A stretch of DNA of 64,000 bases from Paracoccaceae bacterium (GCA_017510335.1 JAFWNM010000043.1:55910-119909); one strand, 5' to 3'; numbered from the stretch's first letter, positions 24,879-34,567 are shown. Numbers and translations are program-made. Notes: generated from the sequence alone by a model not told the origin.

Positions 24879-26042
24879 TTATGCCAGCGGCAAGCGCTGT
24901 TCTGCCAGTTCAACCCAGAAGCTGCAGCCTGCGGGGATTGCCTCGTCGTTGAAGTTATATTCAGGGTGATGCACGCTGGCCGTGTCCCCGTTCCCGACAA
25001 GAATATAGGCCCCGGGCCGTTCTTCCAGCATGAAGGCAAAATCTTCGCCACCCATGACAAGGGGCGCATCATCGCAGCCCCCCGACACGCTGCGCGCCGC
25101 CATGGCCGCATAGTCTGTTTCGGTGTCAGTGTTCACCATGACCGGATAGCCGCGCATGTAATTGACCTGCGCCTTGGCCCCGAACGCAGCGGTTATGTGT
25201 TCGGCCAGGGCCTTGATGCGCGTCTCGGCTAGGGCGCGCATATCCGCGCTTAGGGTGCGCACAGTGCCGCGCAAGGTCGCGTTTTGGGGGATCACGTTGA
25301 ACGCCTGCGTATCCGTCACAAAAGAGGTGACAGATACCACCATTTCCTTGGTCGGGTCTGCGTTGCGGCTGGCGATTGTCTGCATCGCTGTCACCAGATG
25401 GGCAGAAACCACAGTTGTATCGATGCATTCATGGGGTTTGGCGGCATGACCCCCGCGCCCTTCGATGGTGATTTCGAACTGGTCTGTTGCCGCGAAAAAC
25501 GCGCCGGGCCGTATGCTGAACTGTCCCACCGGAACGCCCGGCCAATTATGCATTCCATACACTTCGTGAATGCCGAAGCGGTCCATAAGCCCGTCTTCGC
25601 ACATGGCGCGCCCGCCGCCGCCGCCTTCTTCGGCGGGTTGGAAAATCACCACAACTGTGCCATCAAAACTGCGCGTCTCGGTCAGGTATTTTGCCGCCCC
25701 CAACAGCATGGCCGTATGCCCGTCATGGCCGCAAGCGTGCATCTTGCCAGCTTCTTTGGACGCATATTCCAGCCCCGTCGCTTCGTGGATTGGAAGCGCG
25801 TCCATATCGGCGCGCAATCCCACCACGCGCCCCGAGTCCGCCTTGCGCCCGTGAATAACGCCTACGACACCGGTGCGCCCGATCCCTTCAACCACCTCAT
25901 CGCAGCCGAATTCGCGCAGCTTCTGGGCGACAATGCCTGCCGTGCGGTGGCAGTCATACAGGATTTCGGGATGGGCGTGGAAATCCCTGCGCCATTCCGT
26001 GATTTCCGGCAGCAGTTCGGCAAAACGGTTCTTTATCGGCAT
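24879..26042 (-). CDS. M20 family amidohydrolase (hippurate hydrolase/N-acyl-amino-acid amidohydrolase type)
   Basis: This protein of about 387 residues is an M20D-type metal amidohydrolase. Metal and catalytic motifs are MHACGHDGHTAM, FQPAEEGGGG and MGGEDFAFM, and the dimerisation domain has GRGGHAAKPHE. Enzymes of this kind hydrolyse N-acyl amino acids such as hippurate. ATG 26042 has AAGGAG upstream, while an earlier in-frame start lacks support. It is followed by a terminator and precedes no operon partner. The specific substrate cannot be told. Confidence 0.92.
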   Translation of the reverse strand: MPIKNRFAELLPEITEWRRDFHAHPEILYDCHRTAGIVAQKLREFGCDEVVEGIGRTGVVGVIHGRKADSGRVVGLRADMDALPIHEATGLEYASKEAGKMHACGHDGHTAMLLGAAKYLTETRSFDGTVVVIFQPAEEGGGGGRAMCEDGLMDRFGIHEVYGMHNWPGVPVGQFSIRPGAFFAATDQFEITIEGRGGHAAKPHECIDTTVVSAHLVTAMQTIASRNADPTKEMVVSVTSFVTDTQAFNVIPQNATLRGTVRTLSADMRALAETRIKALAEHITAAFGAKAQVNYMRGYPVMVNTDTETDYAAMAARSVSGGCDDAPLVMGGEDFAFMLEERPGAYILVGNGDTASVHHPEYNFNDEAIPAGCSFWVELAEQRLPLA

Positions 26043-26144
26043 TGCAGCTAGCTCCTTGGATGTGATCGCATTTTGCGCGATTTGGGGCACTGTGCCATAG
26101 TATTGGCCCCGCTTCCAGCAATCCCCCCAAAAGAATTTCCTGCC

Positions 26145-27026
26145 TCACAACTCGTTTACAAAATCATCGATCCGGTAGCCTTGCAGATACAAAAGCGCTG
26201 TCAGATCGCCATGATTGATGCGCAGGTCGCATTGCGCGGCCACAGCCGGTTTGGCATGCAGGGCAACGCCTGCGCCCGCGCGTGCCAGCATGCCCAGATC
26301 ATTGGCCCCGTCCCCCACGGCAATCACATCGCTGGCCTGCAGGCCCAGACGCGCGGTAATGTCGTCCAGTGTCGCAATCTTGGCGTCACGCCCCAGAATC
26401 GGCTCGGCCACGGTGCCGGTCAGTTTGCCCCCTTCGACCAGCAGCGTGTTTGCGCGGTTTTCATCAAACCCCAATGTGTCGGCCACATGCGTGGTGAACG
26501 CCGTGAACCCGCCCGACACCAGAACCGCATATCCGCCGCGCGCCTTCATCGTGGCAATCACCTCGCGCCCGCCCGGGGTGAAGGTGATGCGCGTTTCCAG
26601 CACCTTGGCGATAACGCTTTCATCCAGCCCTTTGAGCAACGCCACCCGTTCGCGCAAGGCATCTTCAAACTGCAACTCGCCATTCATGGCGCGTGCGGTA
26701 ATTCCAGCGACATAGGCGCCCACGCCTGCCTCGTCTGCCAGTTCGTCGATGCATTCCTGTTCAATCATCGTGCTGTCCATATCGGCAAGCAACATATGCT
26801 TTTGCCGCCCCTTCATGGCCTGAATCGCCAGATCAATGCCCTGGCCCTGCAATTCCTGCCAGACGTGCCATTGGTTGTCCGGGCGCGTTTCCAAGGGAAA
26901 TTCTGCTGCGACACCGGGGTTTAACCATTCGGCCACACCGCCACCCCATGCATTGCGCAGGGATTCAACAGTGGCGGCATCAAGCGATGGATTGGCGGGG
27001 TTGGTCAGCAGGGTGGCGACATACAT
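26145..27026 (-). CDS. serB: Phosphoserine phosphatase SerB
   Basis: This 293-residue HAD-family enzyme catalyses the last step of the phosphorylated serine pathway. The nucleophile motif is [19 protein letters not shown] (D82, acid D84), followed by LVSGGFT and the [10 protein letters not shown] metal motif. The N-terminal 75 residues resemble the ACT-like extension of proteobacterial SerB. It is transcribed divergently from serC and serA, so all three pathway genes are adjacent. Confidence 0.96.
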   Translation of the reverse strand: MYVATLLTNPANPSLDAATVESLRNAWGGGVAEWLNPGVAAEFPLETRPDNQWHVWQELQGQGIDLAIQAMKGRQKHMLLADMDSTMIEQECIDELADEAGVGAYVAGITARAMNGELQFEDALRERVALLKGLDESVIAKVLETRITFTPGGREVIATMKARGGYAVLVSGGFTAFTTHVADTLGFDENRANTLLVEGGKLTGTVAEPILGRDAKIATLDDITARLGLQASDVIAVGDGANDLGMLARAGAGVALHAKPAVAAQCDLRINHGDLTALLYLQGYRIDDFVNEL

Positions 27027-27124
27027 GGGGCAAGTTTCCGATCGTGGACAAGCAGCGTCGTTTTTCTGTGTTCAAGCGGCGCTCTAGAGCAATTTTGCCT
27101 CTTGTGCCAGTGGGGAATGGGCCG

Positions 27125-27166
27125 TAATGCCGTTCGTGGGACACCCTTCCCCAACGAAGGGCATTA
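27125..27166 (+). ncRNA. Hairpin leader upstream of serC (candidate serC RNA motif)
   Basis: TAATGCC (27125-27131) pairs perfectly with GGCATTA (27160-27166). Inside, TTCGT pairs with ACGAA and GGG with CCC, with single mismatches between. The helix ends about 5 bases before the serC ribosome binding site (GGAAGGA). I recall a serC RNA motif described upstream of alphaproteobacterial serC genes; position and form fit, but the consensus could not be checked. Confidence 0.6.
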
Positions 27167-27182
27167 TATCTGGAAGGATACC

Positions 27183-28346
27183 ATGAGCATACCTGCACAA
27201 CCGGCAACGCGCCCGGCAAATCCGCGCTTTTCTTCTGGCCCTTGTGCCAAAATCCCCACATTCGCACTTGAAAAACTTGCTGACGCCCCCTTGGGCCGGT
27301 CGCATCGTGCTGCGGTGGGTAAATCCAAGCTGAAAGCGGCCATTGACGGCACGCGCGACATTCTGGGCATTCCTGCCGACTACCGCATTGGCATTGTGCC
27401 TGCATCCGACACGGGTGCAGTTGAAATGGCCATGTGGTCCATGCTTGGCGCGCGCAAGGCCACGATGGTGGCATGGGAAAGTTTTGGCGCGGGCTGGGTC
27501 ACCGATGTGGTCAAGCAACTGAAAATCGACGCCGATGTGAAAACCGCCGAGTATGGCCAGATCGTCGATATGGCCAGCCTCGATTATGATACCGATGTGG
27601 TGTTCACATGGAACGGCACGACATCTGGCGTGCGCGTGCCCAATGGCGACGCCATCCCCACAGACCGCAAGGGCCTGACGATTTGTGACGCGACATCAGC
27701 CGCATTCGCCATGGACCTTCCGTGGGACAAGCTGGATGTGGTGACCTTCAGCTGGCAAAAGGTGATGGGCGGTGAAGCGGCGCATGGCATGCTGGTGCTG
27801 TCCCCCCGTGCAGTGGAACGGCTGGAAAGCTACGCCCCCGCATGGCCCCTGCCCAAGATTTTCCGCATGACCAAGGGCGGTAAGCTCATTGAAGGTATCT
27901 TCAAGGGCGAAACCATCAACACCCCATCCATGCTGGCGGTAGAAGATTACCTTCTTGCGCTGGATTGGGCGCAAGACATTGGTGGCTTGCCCGCCCTAAT
28001 TGCGCGTTGTGACGCGAATGCAGGCGTGATCGCGGATTTCTGCGCGGCCAATGACTGGATTGCCAATCTGGCCGAAGACCCTGCAACCGCATCCACCACA
28101 TCGGTCTGTTTGAAATTCACCGATCCCGCGATTGCAGATGGCGCGACTTTCGCCAAAGCAGTGGCCAAACGGCTGGAGTCAGAGGGCGTTGCGCTGGATA
28201 TTGGCGCATACCGCGATGCGCCGGCAGGTTTGCGCATCTGGTGCGGGGCCACGGTCGAGAAAAGCGATCTGGACGCGCTGATGCCATGGCTGGACTGGGC
28301 CTATCACGCGGAACGTGCGGCCCTCGCGGCACCTGCGCAAGCCTGA
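27183..28346 (+). CDS. serC: Phosphoserine transaminase SerC
   Basis: This protein of about 387 residues is a PLP-dependent aminotransferase that makes phosphoserine from phosphohydroxypyruvate. The N-terminus [15 protein letters not shown] and the PLP lysine region [14 protein letters not shown] are typical of the long alphaproteobacterial SerC type. ATG 27183 follows GGAAGGA, directly after the leader hairpin. The serA gene follows after 66 bp, forming a serC-serA operon. Divergent serB completes the pathway. Confidence 0.96.
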   Translation: MSIPAQPATRPANPRFSSGPCAKIPTFALEKLADAPLGRSHRAAVGKSKLKAAIDGTRDILGIPADYRIGIVPASDTGAVEMAMWSMLGARKATMVAWESFGAGWVTDVVKQLKIDADVKTAEYGQIVDMASLDYDTDVVFTWNGTTSGVRVPNGDAIPTDRKGLTICDATSAAFAMDLPWDKLDVVTFSWQKVMGGEAAHGMLVLSPRAVERLESYAPAWPLPKIFRMTKGGKLIEGIFKGETINTPSMLAVEDYLLALDWAQDIGGLPALIARCDANAGVIADFCAANDWIANLAEDPATASTTSVCLKFTDPAIADGATFAKAVAKRLESEGVALDIGAYRDAPAGLRIWCGATVEKSDLDALMPWLDWAYHAERAALAAPAQA

Positions 28347-28412
28347 CATCGTGGCGGGCGCGTCCCGCCGCATTTCCCACTGAACATTCCCTTATTCAAG
28401 GAGCCACGAACC

Positions 28413-30008
28413 ATGGCACCCAAAGTTCTCGTATCCGATAAACTGTCCGAAACCGCTGTGCAAATCTTCCGCGACCGCGGCATTGACGTGACGTTTGACC
28501 CGTCCATCGGCAAGGACAAGGAAAAACTGCTTGCCGTCATTGGTGACTATGACGGGCTGGCCATCCGGTCCGCCACCAAAGTGACCGAGAAAATTCTTGA
28601 AGCCGCGCCCAACCTGAAGGTTATTGGCCGTGCCGGTATCGGGGTCGATAATGTCGACATTCCTGCCGCCTCGAAAAAAGGTGTGATCGTGATGAACACG
28701 CCTTTCGGGAACTCTGTTACCACGGCGGAACACGCGATTTCGCTGATGATGGCTGTTGCACGCCAGATCCCCGAAGCCAGCGCGTCAACCCATGCCGGAA
28801 AATGGGAAAAATCCCGCTTCATGGGCGTTGAACTGACGGCCAAAACGCTGGGCGTTATCGGTGCGGGCAATATTGGCGGTATCGTCTGTGACCGCGCGCT
28901 GGGCCTGCGCATGAAGGTTGTGGCCTATGACCCCTTCCTGAGCGAGGAACGCGCCACGAAACTGGGCGTGACCAAGGTGGAACTGGATGAACTGCTGGCA
29001 CGCGCGGATTTCATCACCCTGCATGTGCCGCTGACCGACAAGACCCGCAACATTCTGTCTGCCGAAAACCTTGCCAAAACCAAGAAGGGCGTGCGCATCG
29101 TCAACTGCGCCCGTGGCGGTCTGGTGGATGAAGCGGCCCTGGCTGATGCGCTGAAATCCGGCCATGTTGCGGGTGCGGGTTTTGACGTGTTCGAAGTGGA
29201 ACCCGCCACCGACAGCCCGCTGTTCAACCTGCCCAATGTTGTTGTGACCCCCCATCTGGGCGCCAGCACCACCGAAGCGCAGGAAAATGTAGCCCTGCAA
29301 GTGGCCGAGCAAATGGCGGATTACCTGCTGACAGGGGCCGTACAGAACGCGCTGAACATGCCATCAGTCACGGCGGAAGAAGCGCGCGTGATGGGTCCAT
29401 GGGTCAAGCTGGCCAGCCATCTGGGTGCCTTCGCGGGCCAGCTGACGGATGAACCGATTCAGGCGATCAACATTCTGTATGATGGTGCAGTGTCGGAAAT
29501 GAACCTTGACGCGCTGGGATGTGCTGCGATTGCCGGTATCATGAAGGCCACCAACCCGGATGTGAACATGGTGTCCGCGCCCGTCGTGGCCAAGGAACGC
29601 GGCGTCAAGATTTCGCGCACCACACAAGCGAAATCGGGCGTGTTTGACGCCTATATCAAGCTGACCGTTGTGACCGAAGGGCGCGAGCGTTCCATCGCAG
29701 GGACGGTATTTTCCGATGGCAAGCCGCGTTTCATCCAGATCAAGGGCATTACCCTTGATGCCGAGGTGGGCGAGCATATGCTCTATACCACCAATGACGA
29801 TGTCCCCGGCATTATCGGCACGTTGGGCCAGACCATGGGCGAGAATGGCGTGAATATCGCGAACTTCACGCTTGGCCGTTCCGATGCGGGGCGCGACGCG
29901 ATTGCGCTGTTGTATCTGGATGCGCCCGCGCCCGATGCGGTGCTCAACAAGCTGCGCGCAACCGGATTGTTCCGTCAGGTGCGCCCGCTGGCCTTTGATA
30001 TAGGCTGA
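28413..30008 (+). CDS. serA: D-3-phosphoglycerate dehydrogenase SerA
   Basis: This 531-residue enzyme catalyses the committed step of serine synthesis. The NAD-binding motif is GVIGAGNIGGIV, the catalytic histidine lies in TPHLGAST, and the C-terminus carries the intervening domain plus an ACT domain (DDVPGIIGTLGQTMGENGVN). This is the long form, usually subject to serine feedback. It is cotranscribed with serC and followed by two hairpins. Confidence 0.97.
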   Translation: MAPKVLVSDKLSETAVQIFRDRGIDVTFDPSIGKDKEKLLAVIGDYDGLAIRSATKVTEKILEAAPNLKVIGRAGIGVDNVDIPAASKKGVIVMNTPFGNSVTTAEHAISLMMAVARQIPEASASTHAGKWEKSRFMGVELTAKTLGVIGAGNIGGIVCDRALGLRMKVVAYDPFLSEERATKLGVTKVELDELLARADFITLHVPLTDKTRNILSAENLAKTKKGVRIVNCARGGLVDEAALADALKSGHVAGAGFDVFEVEPATDSPLFNLPNVVVTPHLGASTTEAQENVALQVAEQMADYLLTGAVQNALNMPSVTAEEARVMGPWVKLASHLGAFAGQLTDEPIQAINILYDGAVSEMNLDALGCAAIAGIMKATNPDVNMVSAPVVAKERGVKISRTTQAKSGVFDAYIKLTVVTEGRERSIAGTVFSDGKPRFIQIKGITLDAEVGEHMLYTTNDDVPGIIGTLGQTMGENGVNIANFTLGRSDAGRDAIALLYLDAPAPDAVLNKLRATGLFRQVRPLAFDIG

Positions 30009-30049
30009 TTGTGGAAATCATCATTGCGGGGCTTGACCCGCGATGATTG

Positions 30050-30088
30050 CCCCTGTTCCTTGTCCGCGCACAGGAACAGGGGTTTTTT
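30050..30088 (+). terminator. Rho-independent terminator after serA, ending directly at the next start codon
   Basis: An 11-bp stem (CCCCTGTTCCT with AGGAACAGGGG) and an 11-base loop are followed by six T. The next base begins the ATG of the phosphoesterase gene. A second imperfect hairpin (AATCATC/GATGATT outer arms, GCGGG/CCCGC inner arms) lies just upstream at 30016-30048. The terminator's 3' arm contains AGGGG, which is also the only plausible ribosome binding site for the downstream gene. Confidence 0.85.
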
Positions 30089-30826
30089 ATGCGAAGCTAC
30101 GCTATTGGCGACATTCACGGACAGGTCACGCTGCTGCAACAGGCACATGCCTTGATCGACCGTGACCGCAAGGCCTGCCGCGACATGGATGCGCCGGTTA
30201 TCCATCTGGGTGATCTGGTGGACAGGGGGCCAGACAGTGCCGGTGTTATCCGTCTGCTGCGCGAAGGTGTCGATGGTGGCGCACCTTGGGTCGTGCTGAA
30301 GGGCAACCATGACCGGCTTTTTACCCGTTTTCTGACCGATGCGGGCTGGCGTGACCCAAATATCCGCGATGGGCTGACCTATCTGCACCCGCTGATTGGC
30401 GGGGCAGAAACGCTTATGTCCTATGGCCTGTATCGGCCGACATCATTTCACATCAAGACCGTGCGCGCCAATGCGCTGGCGCAGGTTCCGCCCGAAGACA
30501 TTGCCTTTCTGGAGTCTTGCCCGCTGATGTATCGTCAGGGTGATACCTTGTTTGTGCATGCGGGCATTCGCCCCGGTGTGCCCTTGCCGCAACAGGCCGA
30601 ACAGGACCTTCTGTGGATACGCGACCCGTTCCTGATGGACACCCGCGATCATGGCCCGCTGATTGTGCATGGCCACACGGCAATTCCCCAGCCCATGCAT
30701 TACCGCAACAGGGTCAATCTTGACAGCCGCGCAGGCTATGGCGGGCCGCTGACCGTTGCAGTGTTCGAAGGGCGACAGGTGTTCATATTAACCGCTTCGG
30801 GGCGCGTGCCCTTACTGCCTCGATAG
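30089..30826 (+). CDS. Metallophosphoesterase (serine/threonine protein phosphatase-like)
   Basis: This protein of about 245 residues has the calcineurin-like phosphoesterase motifs GDIHG, GDLVDRGPDS, GNHD, a histidine in LFVHAGIRP and GHT near the end, so the two-metal site is complete. It belongs with bacterial PrpA/PrpB-like or Ap4A hydrolase-type phosphatases. The ATG at 30089 immediately follows the T-run of a terminator, so its transcript depends on read-through or on a promoter inside the serA end. An in-frame start at 30047 lies within the hairpin. Confidence 0.88.
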   Translation: MRSYAIGDIHGQVTLLQQAHALIDRDRKACRDMDAPVIHLGDLVDRGPDSAGVIRLLREGVDGGAPWVVLKGNHDRLFTRFLTDAGWRDPNIRDGLTYLHPLIGGAETLMSYGLYRPTSFHIKTVRANALAQVPPEDIAFLESCPLMYRQGDTLFVHAGIRPGVPLPQQAEQDLLWIRDPFLMDTRDHGPLIVHGHTAIPQPMHYRNRVNLDSRAGYGGPLTVAVFEGRQVFILTASGRVPLLPR

Positions 30827-30959
30827 AAGGTATTTCAATAACTTCCCCAATCTTGGTTAAACAGGGGTTAATTTTTTTCAAAATTGTAACCTATAGTTGT
30901 GCAAGCCGCCGCGAATCGTTTTCGGCACCCGCTGCAATGACCAATAGGGGACAATACCA

Positions 30960-32053
30960 ATGCTGCATAAACTCGATTTCTCTCAGAATGCGTCCGTTTC
31001 AGAAGGCTATTTTCTTGACAGTTTATTGGGGCTGTATCTGGGCAATGCGGCGCAGGCCGTGTTCGCCCGGGGCAATGTGCGCGTAGTGACCGAGGGCAGG
31101 CGCTGCCTGCACAGGCGCCACAGACATTGTGCATTCTGCTTCAGGGTGTGCTGACGCATGATCAGGGCTGGTTAAGCCCGGGCTGCCATTTCAGCAAAAT
31201 CGCGCACCCGCTGCATGTGAAAGGCCCGCAGGCGCTGATCTGGATGCTGGACATGGCTGATGCGGATTGGCTGAAGCCCGCCAACGCCCAGTTGCGTGCG
31301 GCGCTGGACGGGGCGCTGCAGTCCTGCGGGCGGGCCATTGCGGGGGCAACCCCGCCCAACGACCTGCCAGACCCTGAAACGCTGTGCGATGTGAACCATC
31401 CCGCCATTCGCAGACGTGCCGCGCGCCTGTTGCGCACCACCGAAGAAGCGACCGCGCAAGCGGTGTTCGCGTTCGTGCAGGCCATGCCTTACCGTTTTGG
31501 CAACTGGCAGGAACGCGCATCCGATACATTGGCGCGCGGGTCGGGCATGTGCACCACGAAGGCCAATCTGCAGGTGGCCTTGATGCGGGCTTGTGGTCTG
31601 GAAGCAGGTTTTGCCGAAGTGCCCATGGAAATGAGCGTTCTGGGCAAACTGATGCCGGATGCATGGTTGCCGATGATGCGCCCGACAGTGCGGCATTATT
31701 TCGGGGCGGTCAAACTGGGCGGGCGCTGGCATGCGGCCGATTCATCCTATAATGACGACAGCATGCGCATCTATCTGGAACAGATTCCCGGTTTTGATTA
31801 TCTGTTGCCAGCGCGCATTGGCACTGGAACGCCCTACAGTCCTGCGCATTCGCATGATGGTCTGGACATGTTCGACATTGCAGTTGTGCCCCATCTGAAT
31901 GACGAGATGAGCAAGAAAAGCCGCTTTTCGCCCATGCAATTCGAAGCATTGAACACACGGCTGGATCGTGCGCAAGGATGCTGGCAAAAATGGGTTGCGG
32001 CCGATCATCCGGATCTGCAGGGCGATGAACAACAAGGCGGGCGTGTTGCATGA
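30960..32053 (+). pseudogene. Transglutaminase-like protein, frameshifted near 31098
   Basis: The downstream frame encodes a transglutaminase-like domain with the catalytic cysteine in GSGMCTTKANLQ, histidine in RHYFGAVKLGGRWHA and aspartate in ADSSYNDD. It has no credible start in its own frame: only TTG at 31127. A frame with a good ribosome site (AGGGG) and ATG at 30960 encodes MLHKLDFSQNASVSEGYFLD and runs to about 31097. There a single missing G, in a GG run at 31099-31100, would join it to the second frame (giving RVVTEGR then ALPAQAPQTLCILLQG, resembling a cupin or cyclic-nucleotide-like fold). The stop overlaps the next start (ATGA). Whether the shift is real or a sequencing error cannot be told. 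Confidence 0.7.
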
Positions 32054-33318
32054 ATCTGTTTGACTGGGACTTCTCTGCGCCAACCCCCAGCGATATGGGC
32101 GACCATGACGTGCCCCCGGCTTCTGGGCGGTTGGCGGACAAGCGGGTCGCGCTTTTGGTCACAGGCGGCATAGCGGCCATGAAAACCCCGCAAATCGCGC
32201 GGGGGTTGCGTCGCCATGGTGCTGATGTGGTGGCTTTCGCCAGTGCCGATGCGTTGCGCTATGTCGCACGCGAGGCGCTGGAATGGGCCTGTCTGGGGCA
32301 GGTGGTGGACGGGCTGACATGGCGCGCGGAACACCTGTCCGATGATGCGCCCTTTGACGCCTATCTTGTGGCCCCTGCCACCCATAACACCATTGCCAAG
32401 ATGGCCGCAGGCATTGGCGACACGCTGGTGACATCGGCGTTGATTTCGGCACTGGGCCGTATGGAACAGGGACGCGCGCGCGTTCTGGTTGCGCCCACCA
32501 TGCACGGGTCCATGCATAACACCCAGCTTGTGGGAAATTCTCGCAAACTGGCAGCACAGGGGGTGCAGTTCATTGCCCCGCGCAATGCCTATGGCAAGCA
32601 CAACCTGCCCGATACGGCCGTTTTATGCACAGCCGTGGGGCGCGCGCTGTCCACATCCGCGCTGCGTGGCAAGCGTATCATGGTGACTGCCGGACCAACG
32701 CCCGTGCCCATTGACGGGGTGCGGCGGATCGTCAACCGCTTCCGTGGCCGTCTGGGCGCGGATATTGCCGAAGAACTGACATGGCGCGGGGCTGATGCGG
32801 AATTGCTGCTTGGGGACGGGGCGTGGCGGCCATCAGCCCCCATGAAGCTGACAATAGCGCGCACATATGATGAATACCGCGATATGGTGTTGGACCGTGT
32901 GGGGCAGGGGCTGTTCGCGGGTGTGTTTTCCGCAGGTGTTGCCGATTACCGGCCCAGCAAGGTGGTCGATGGCAAAATTGTGTCTGGCGCTCAGGAATAC
33001 CCGCTGATGCTGGCCCCCACCGAAAAGGTGATCGATCTGGCCATGGCGGCAGCGCCGCAGATGCACACAGTGGCGTTCAAATATCTGGAAAAAGTCACCG
33101 AGGAGGAGTTGATTCGCGTGGCGTCCAAACGATTGGACCGCGCGGGTCTTGTGGTTGCCACGCGTGGCGAAGATACGCGCGGGCGCGAACAACGCGCGCT
33201 GATGGTGCGCAAAGACGGCGTGTCGCCAGTGGATGGCAAGGCAAGGATCGCAAGCGCGATTGCGGATTACCTTGAAGGGCTGGCGGGCACGCCCCGCCAA
33301 CAGTTGGCCGCCGAATAG
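32050..33318 (+). CDS. CoaBC-like bifunctional flavoprotein (phosphopantothenoylcysteine decarboxylase/synthetase family, divergent)
   Basis: This 422-residue protein has an HFCD flavoprotein domain (VALLVTGGIAAMKT; candidate catalytic histidine in RAEHLSDD; VAPATHNTIAKMA) and a DFP synthetase domain (VTAGPTPVPIDGVRRIVNRF). The substrate-clamp motif, normally PAMN..MW, reads PTMHGSMH, and the usual NRSSGKQG is NRFRGRLG. It carries a 25-residue N-terminal extension. It could be the organism's CoaBC or a paralogue acting on another substrate. It is translationally coupled (ATGA) to the transglutaminase-like gene, an unusual partner for coenzyme A synthesis. Confidence 0.8.
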   Translation: MNLFDWDFSAPTPSDMGDHDVPPASGRLADKRVALLVTGGIAAMKTPQIARGLRRHGADVVAFASADALRYVAREALEWACLGQVVDGLTWRAEHLSDDAPFDAYLVAPATHNTIAKMAAGIGDTLVTSALISALGRMEQGRARVLVAPTMHGSMHNTQLVGNSRKLAAQGVQFIAPRNAYGKHNLPDTAVLCTAVGRALSTSALRGKRIMVTAGPTPVPIDGVRRIVNRFRGRLGADIAEELTWRGADAELLLGDGAWRPSAPMKLTIARTYDEYRDMVLDRVGQGLFAGVFSAGVADYRPSKVVDGKIVSGAQEYPLMLAPTEKVIDLAMAAAPQMHTVAFKYLEKVTEEELIRVASKRLDRAGLVVATRGEDTRGREQRALMVRKDGVSPVDGKARIASAIADYLEGLAGTPRQQLAAE

Positions 33319-33333
33319 CTGCGTGCGCAACGC

Positions 33334-33359
33334 GGCGGCCCTCGGCCTTGATTTCGCAC
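33334..33359. repeat. 26-bp dispersed repeat, copy 2
   Basis: This segment matches 20222-20247 at 23 of 26 positions, with the shared core CGGCCTTGATT and then CGCAC. It lies 16 bp downstream of the CoaBC-like gene in a short convergent intergenic region before htpX. Too short to call an element with certainty. Confidence 0.4.
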
Positions 33360-33431
33360 TGGGTCATTCTTCCAACTGTGCCCTTCAGGCCGGGTTATCC
33401 GCAAGCGCGGGATAACACCCGACCCGGGCAT

Positions 33432-34325
33432 TCACCCCCAGGGATTGCCCGTGCGTGACAGGGGCGCAGTTTGCGCGATACCGTTTTGCTGTGCCAGTTG
33501 CACCAGTGCGGCAATGCGGTTTTCCGTATTGGGGTGGGTAGAAAACAGTTTGTCGCGCTTGTGGACATGCAGCGGGTTGATGATGAACATATGCGCGGTT
33601 TGCGGGTTTTGTTCCGCGCGGTCATAATCAATGCGCGAGGCAAAGCCCTGTATTTTTTCCAGCGCGGATGCCAGCCAAAGCGGGTTGCCGCAAATCTCGG
33701 CCCCCACGCGGTCGGCTTCATATTCGCGCGACCGCGAAATTGCCATCTGCACCACTGCAGCGGCCAGTGGTGCAAGAATCATCACTGCGATCATGGCAAT
33801 CGCGCCCCCGGCCCCCTGATTGCGCCCACCACGAAAGAACAGCGCGAAATTGGCCAACATGGAAATCGCCCCGGCAAAGGTGGCTGTAACAGTCATGATC
33901 AAAGTGTCATAATTGCGGATATGCGCCAGTTCATGCGCCATGACAGCAGCAATTTCTTCGCGCGACATACGCCGCAACAGCCCTGTGGTTGCTGCGACAG
34001 CAGCATTTTCAGGGTTACGGCCTGTAGCGAACGCGTTTGGCTGGTCCTGATCAATGACATAGACGCGCGGCTGCGGCATGCCCGCATCATCGGCCAATTT
34101 ATGGACCATGCGTTGCAAGTCGGGGTGGACCTGGCTGTTGCATTCCTGCGCATTGTGCATGCGCAAAACAGCCTTGTCGGAATTCCAGTAGGCAAAGGCA
34201 TTCATGCCCGCAGCCACTGCCAGCGCGATCAGCAAACCTGCCCCCCCGCCAATGGCATAGCCCACGCCCATGAACAGCGCGGTCATGGCAGCCATCAGCA
34301 TGGCGGTCTTGAAGTAGCCTGTCAT
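33432..34325 (-). CDS. htpX: Protease HtpX homolog (M48 family)
   Basis: This protein of about 297 residues is an inner-membrane zinc protease that degrades misfolded membrane proteins. Two hydrophobic segments precede residue 48, the metal motif HELAH is at 131-135 with the third ligand in SREYEADR, and two more membrane segments lie between about 145 and 195. ATG 34325 has AAAGGGGGCG upstream; an upstream in-frame stretch lacks conservation. A sigma-32-like promoter lies 28-56 bp before the start. Confidence 0.95.
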   Translation of the reverse strand: MTGYFKTAMLMAAMTALFMGVGYAIGGGAGLLIALAVAAGMNAFAYWNSDKAVLRMHNAQECNSQVHPDLQRMVHKLADDAGMPQPRVYVIDQDQPNAFATGRNPENAAVAATTGLLRRMSREEIAAVMAHELAHIRNYDTLIMTVTATFAGAISMLANFALFFRGGRNQGAGGAIAMIAVMILAPLAAAVVQMAISRSREYEADRVGAEICGNPLWLASALEKIQGFASRIDYDRAEQNPQTAHMFIINPLHVHKRDKLFSTHPNTENRIAALVQLAQQNGIAQTAPLSRTGNPWG

Positions 34326-34352
34326 CGAAACGCCCCCTTTGCAATGGCTTGG

Positions 34353-34381
34353 ATATGGGCAAAGCTGGTCATGCTTGCAAG
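34353..34381 (-). promoter_or_regulatory. Sigma-32-like heat-shock promoter for htpX
   Basis: On the minus strand CTTGCAA (34381-34375) is followed 14 bases later by GCCCATAT (34360-34353). The heat-shock consensus is CTTGAAA and CCCCATNT with about 13-14 bases between, so each element differs at one position. The predicted transcript would start about 20 bases before the htpX ATG. htpX is a known heat-shock gene in other bacteria. Confidence 0.6.
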
Positions 34382-34567
34382 ATGTGTCGGGCAACAAGGA
34401 CAATTTTGCGGGCAGGGCAGCGGGGAGAGCCAGTGAAAATGCCGCCATCGCGCACGCAAGGCCATGCGTGGCGACTTGCAATTCGGCGTTCAGGCTGCTC
34501 ATCATGGGGTGTCGGTTAGGCTGGTCTGCATGGGCCGCAGGGGCAAAATCTCGCAGGGGGCACCGCG

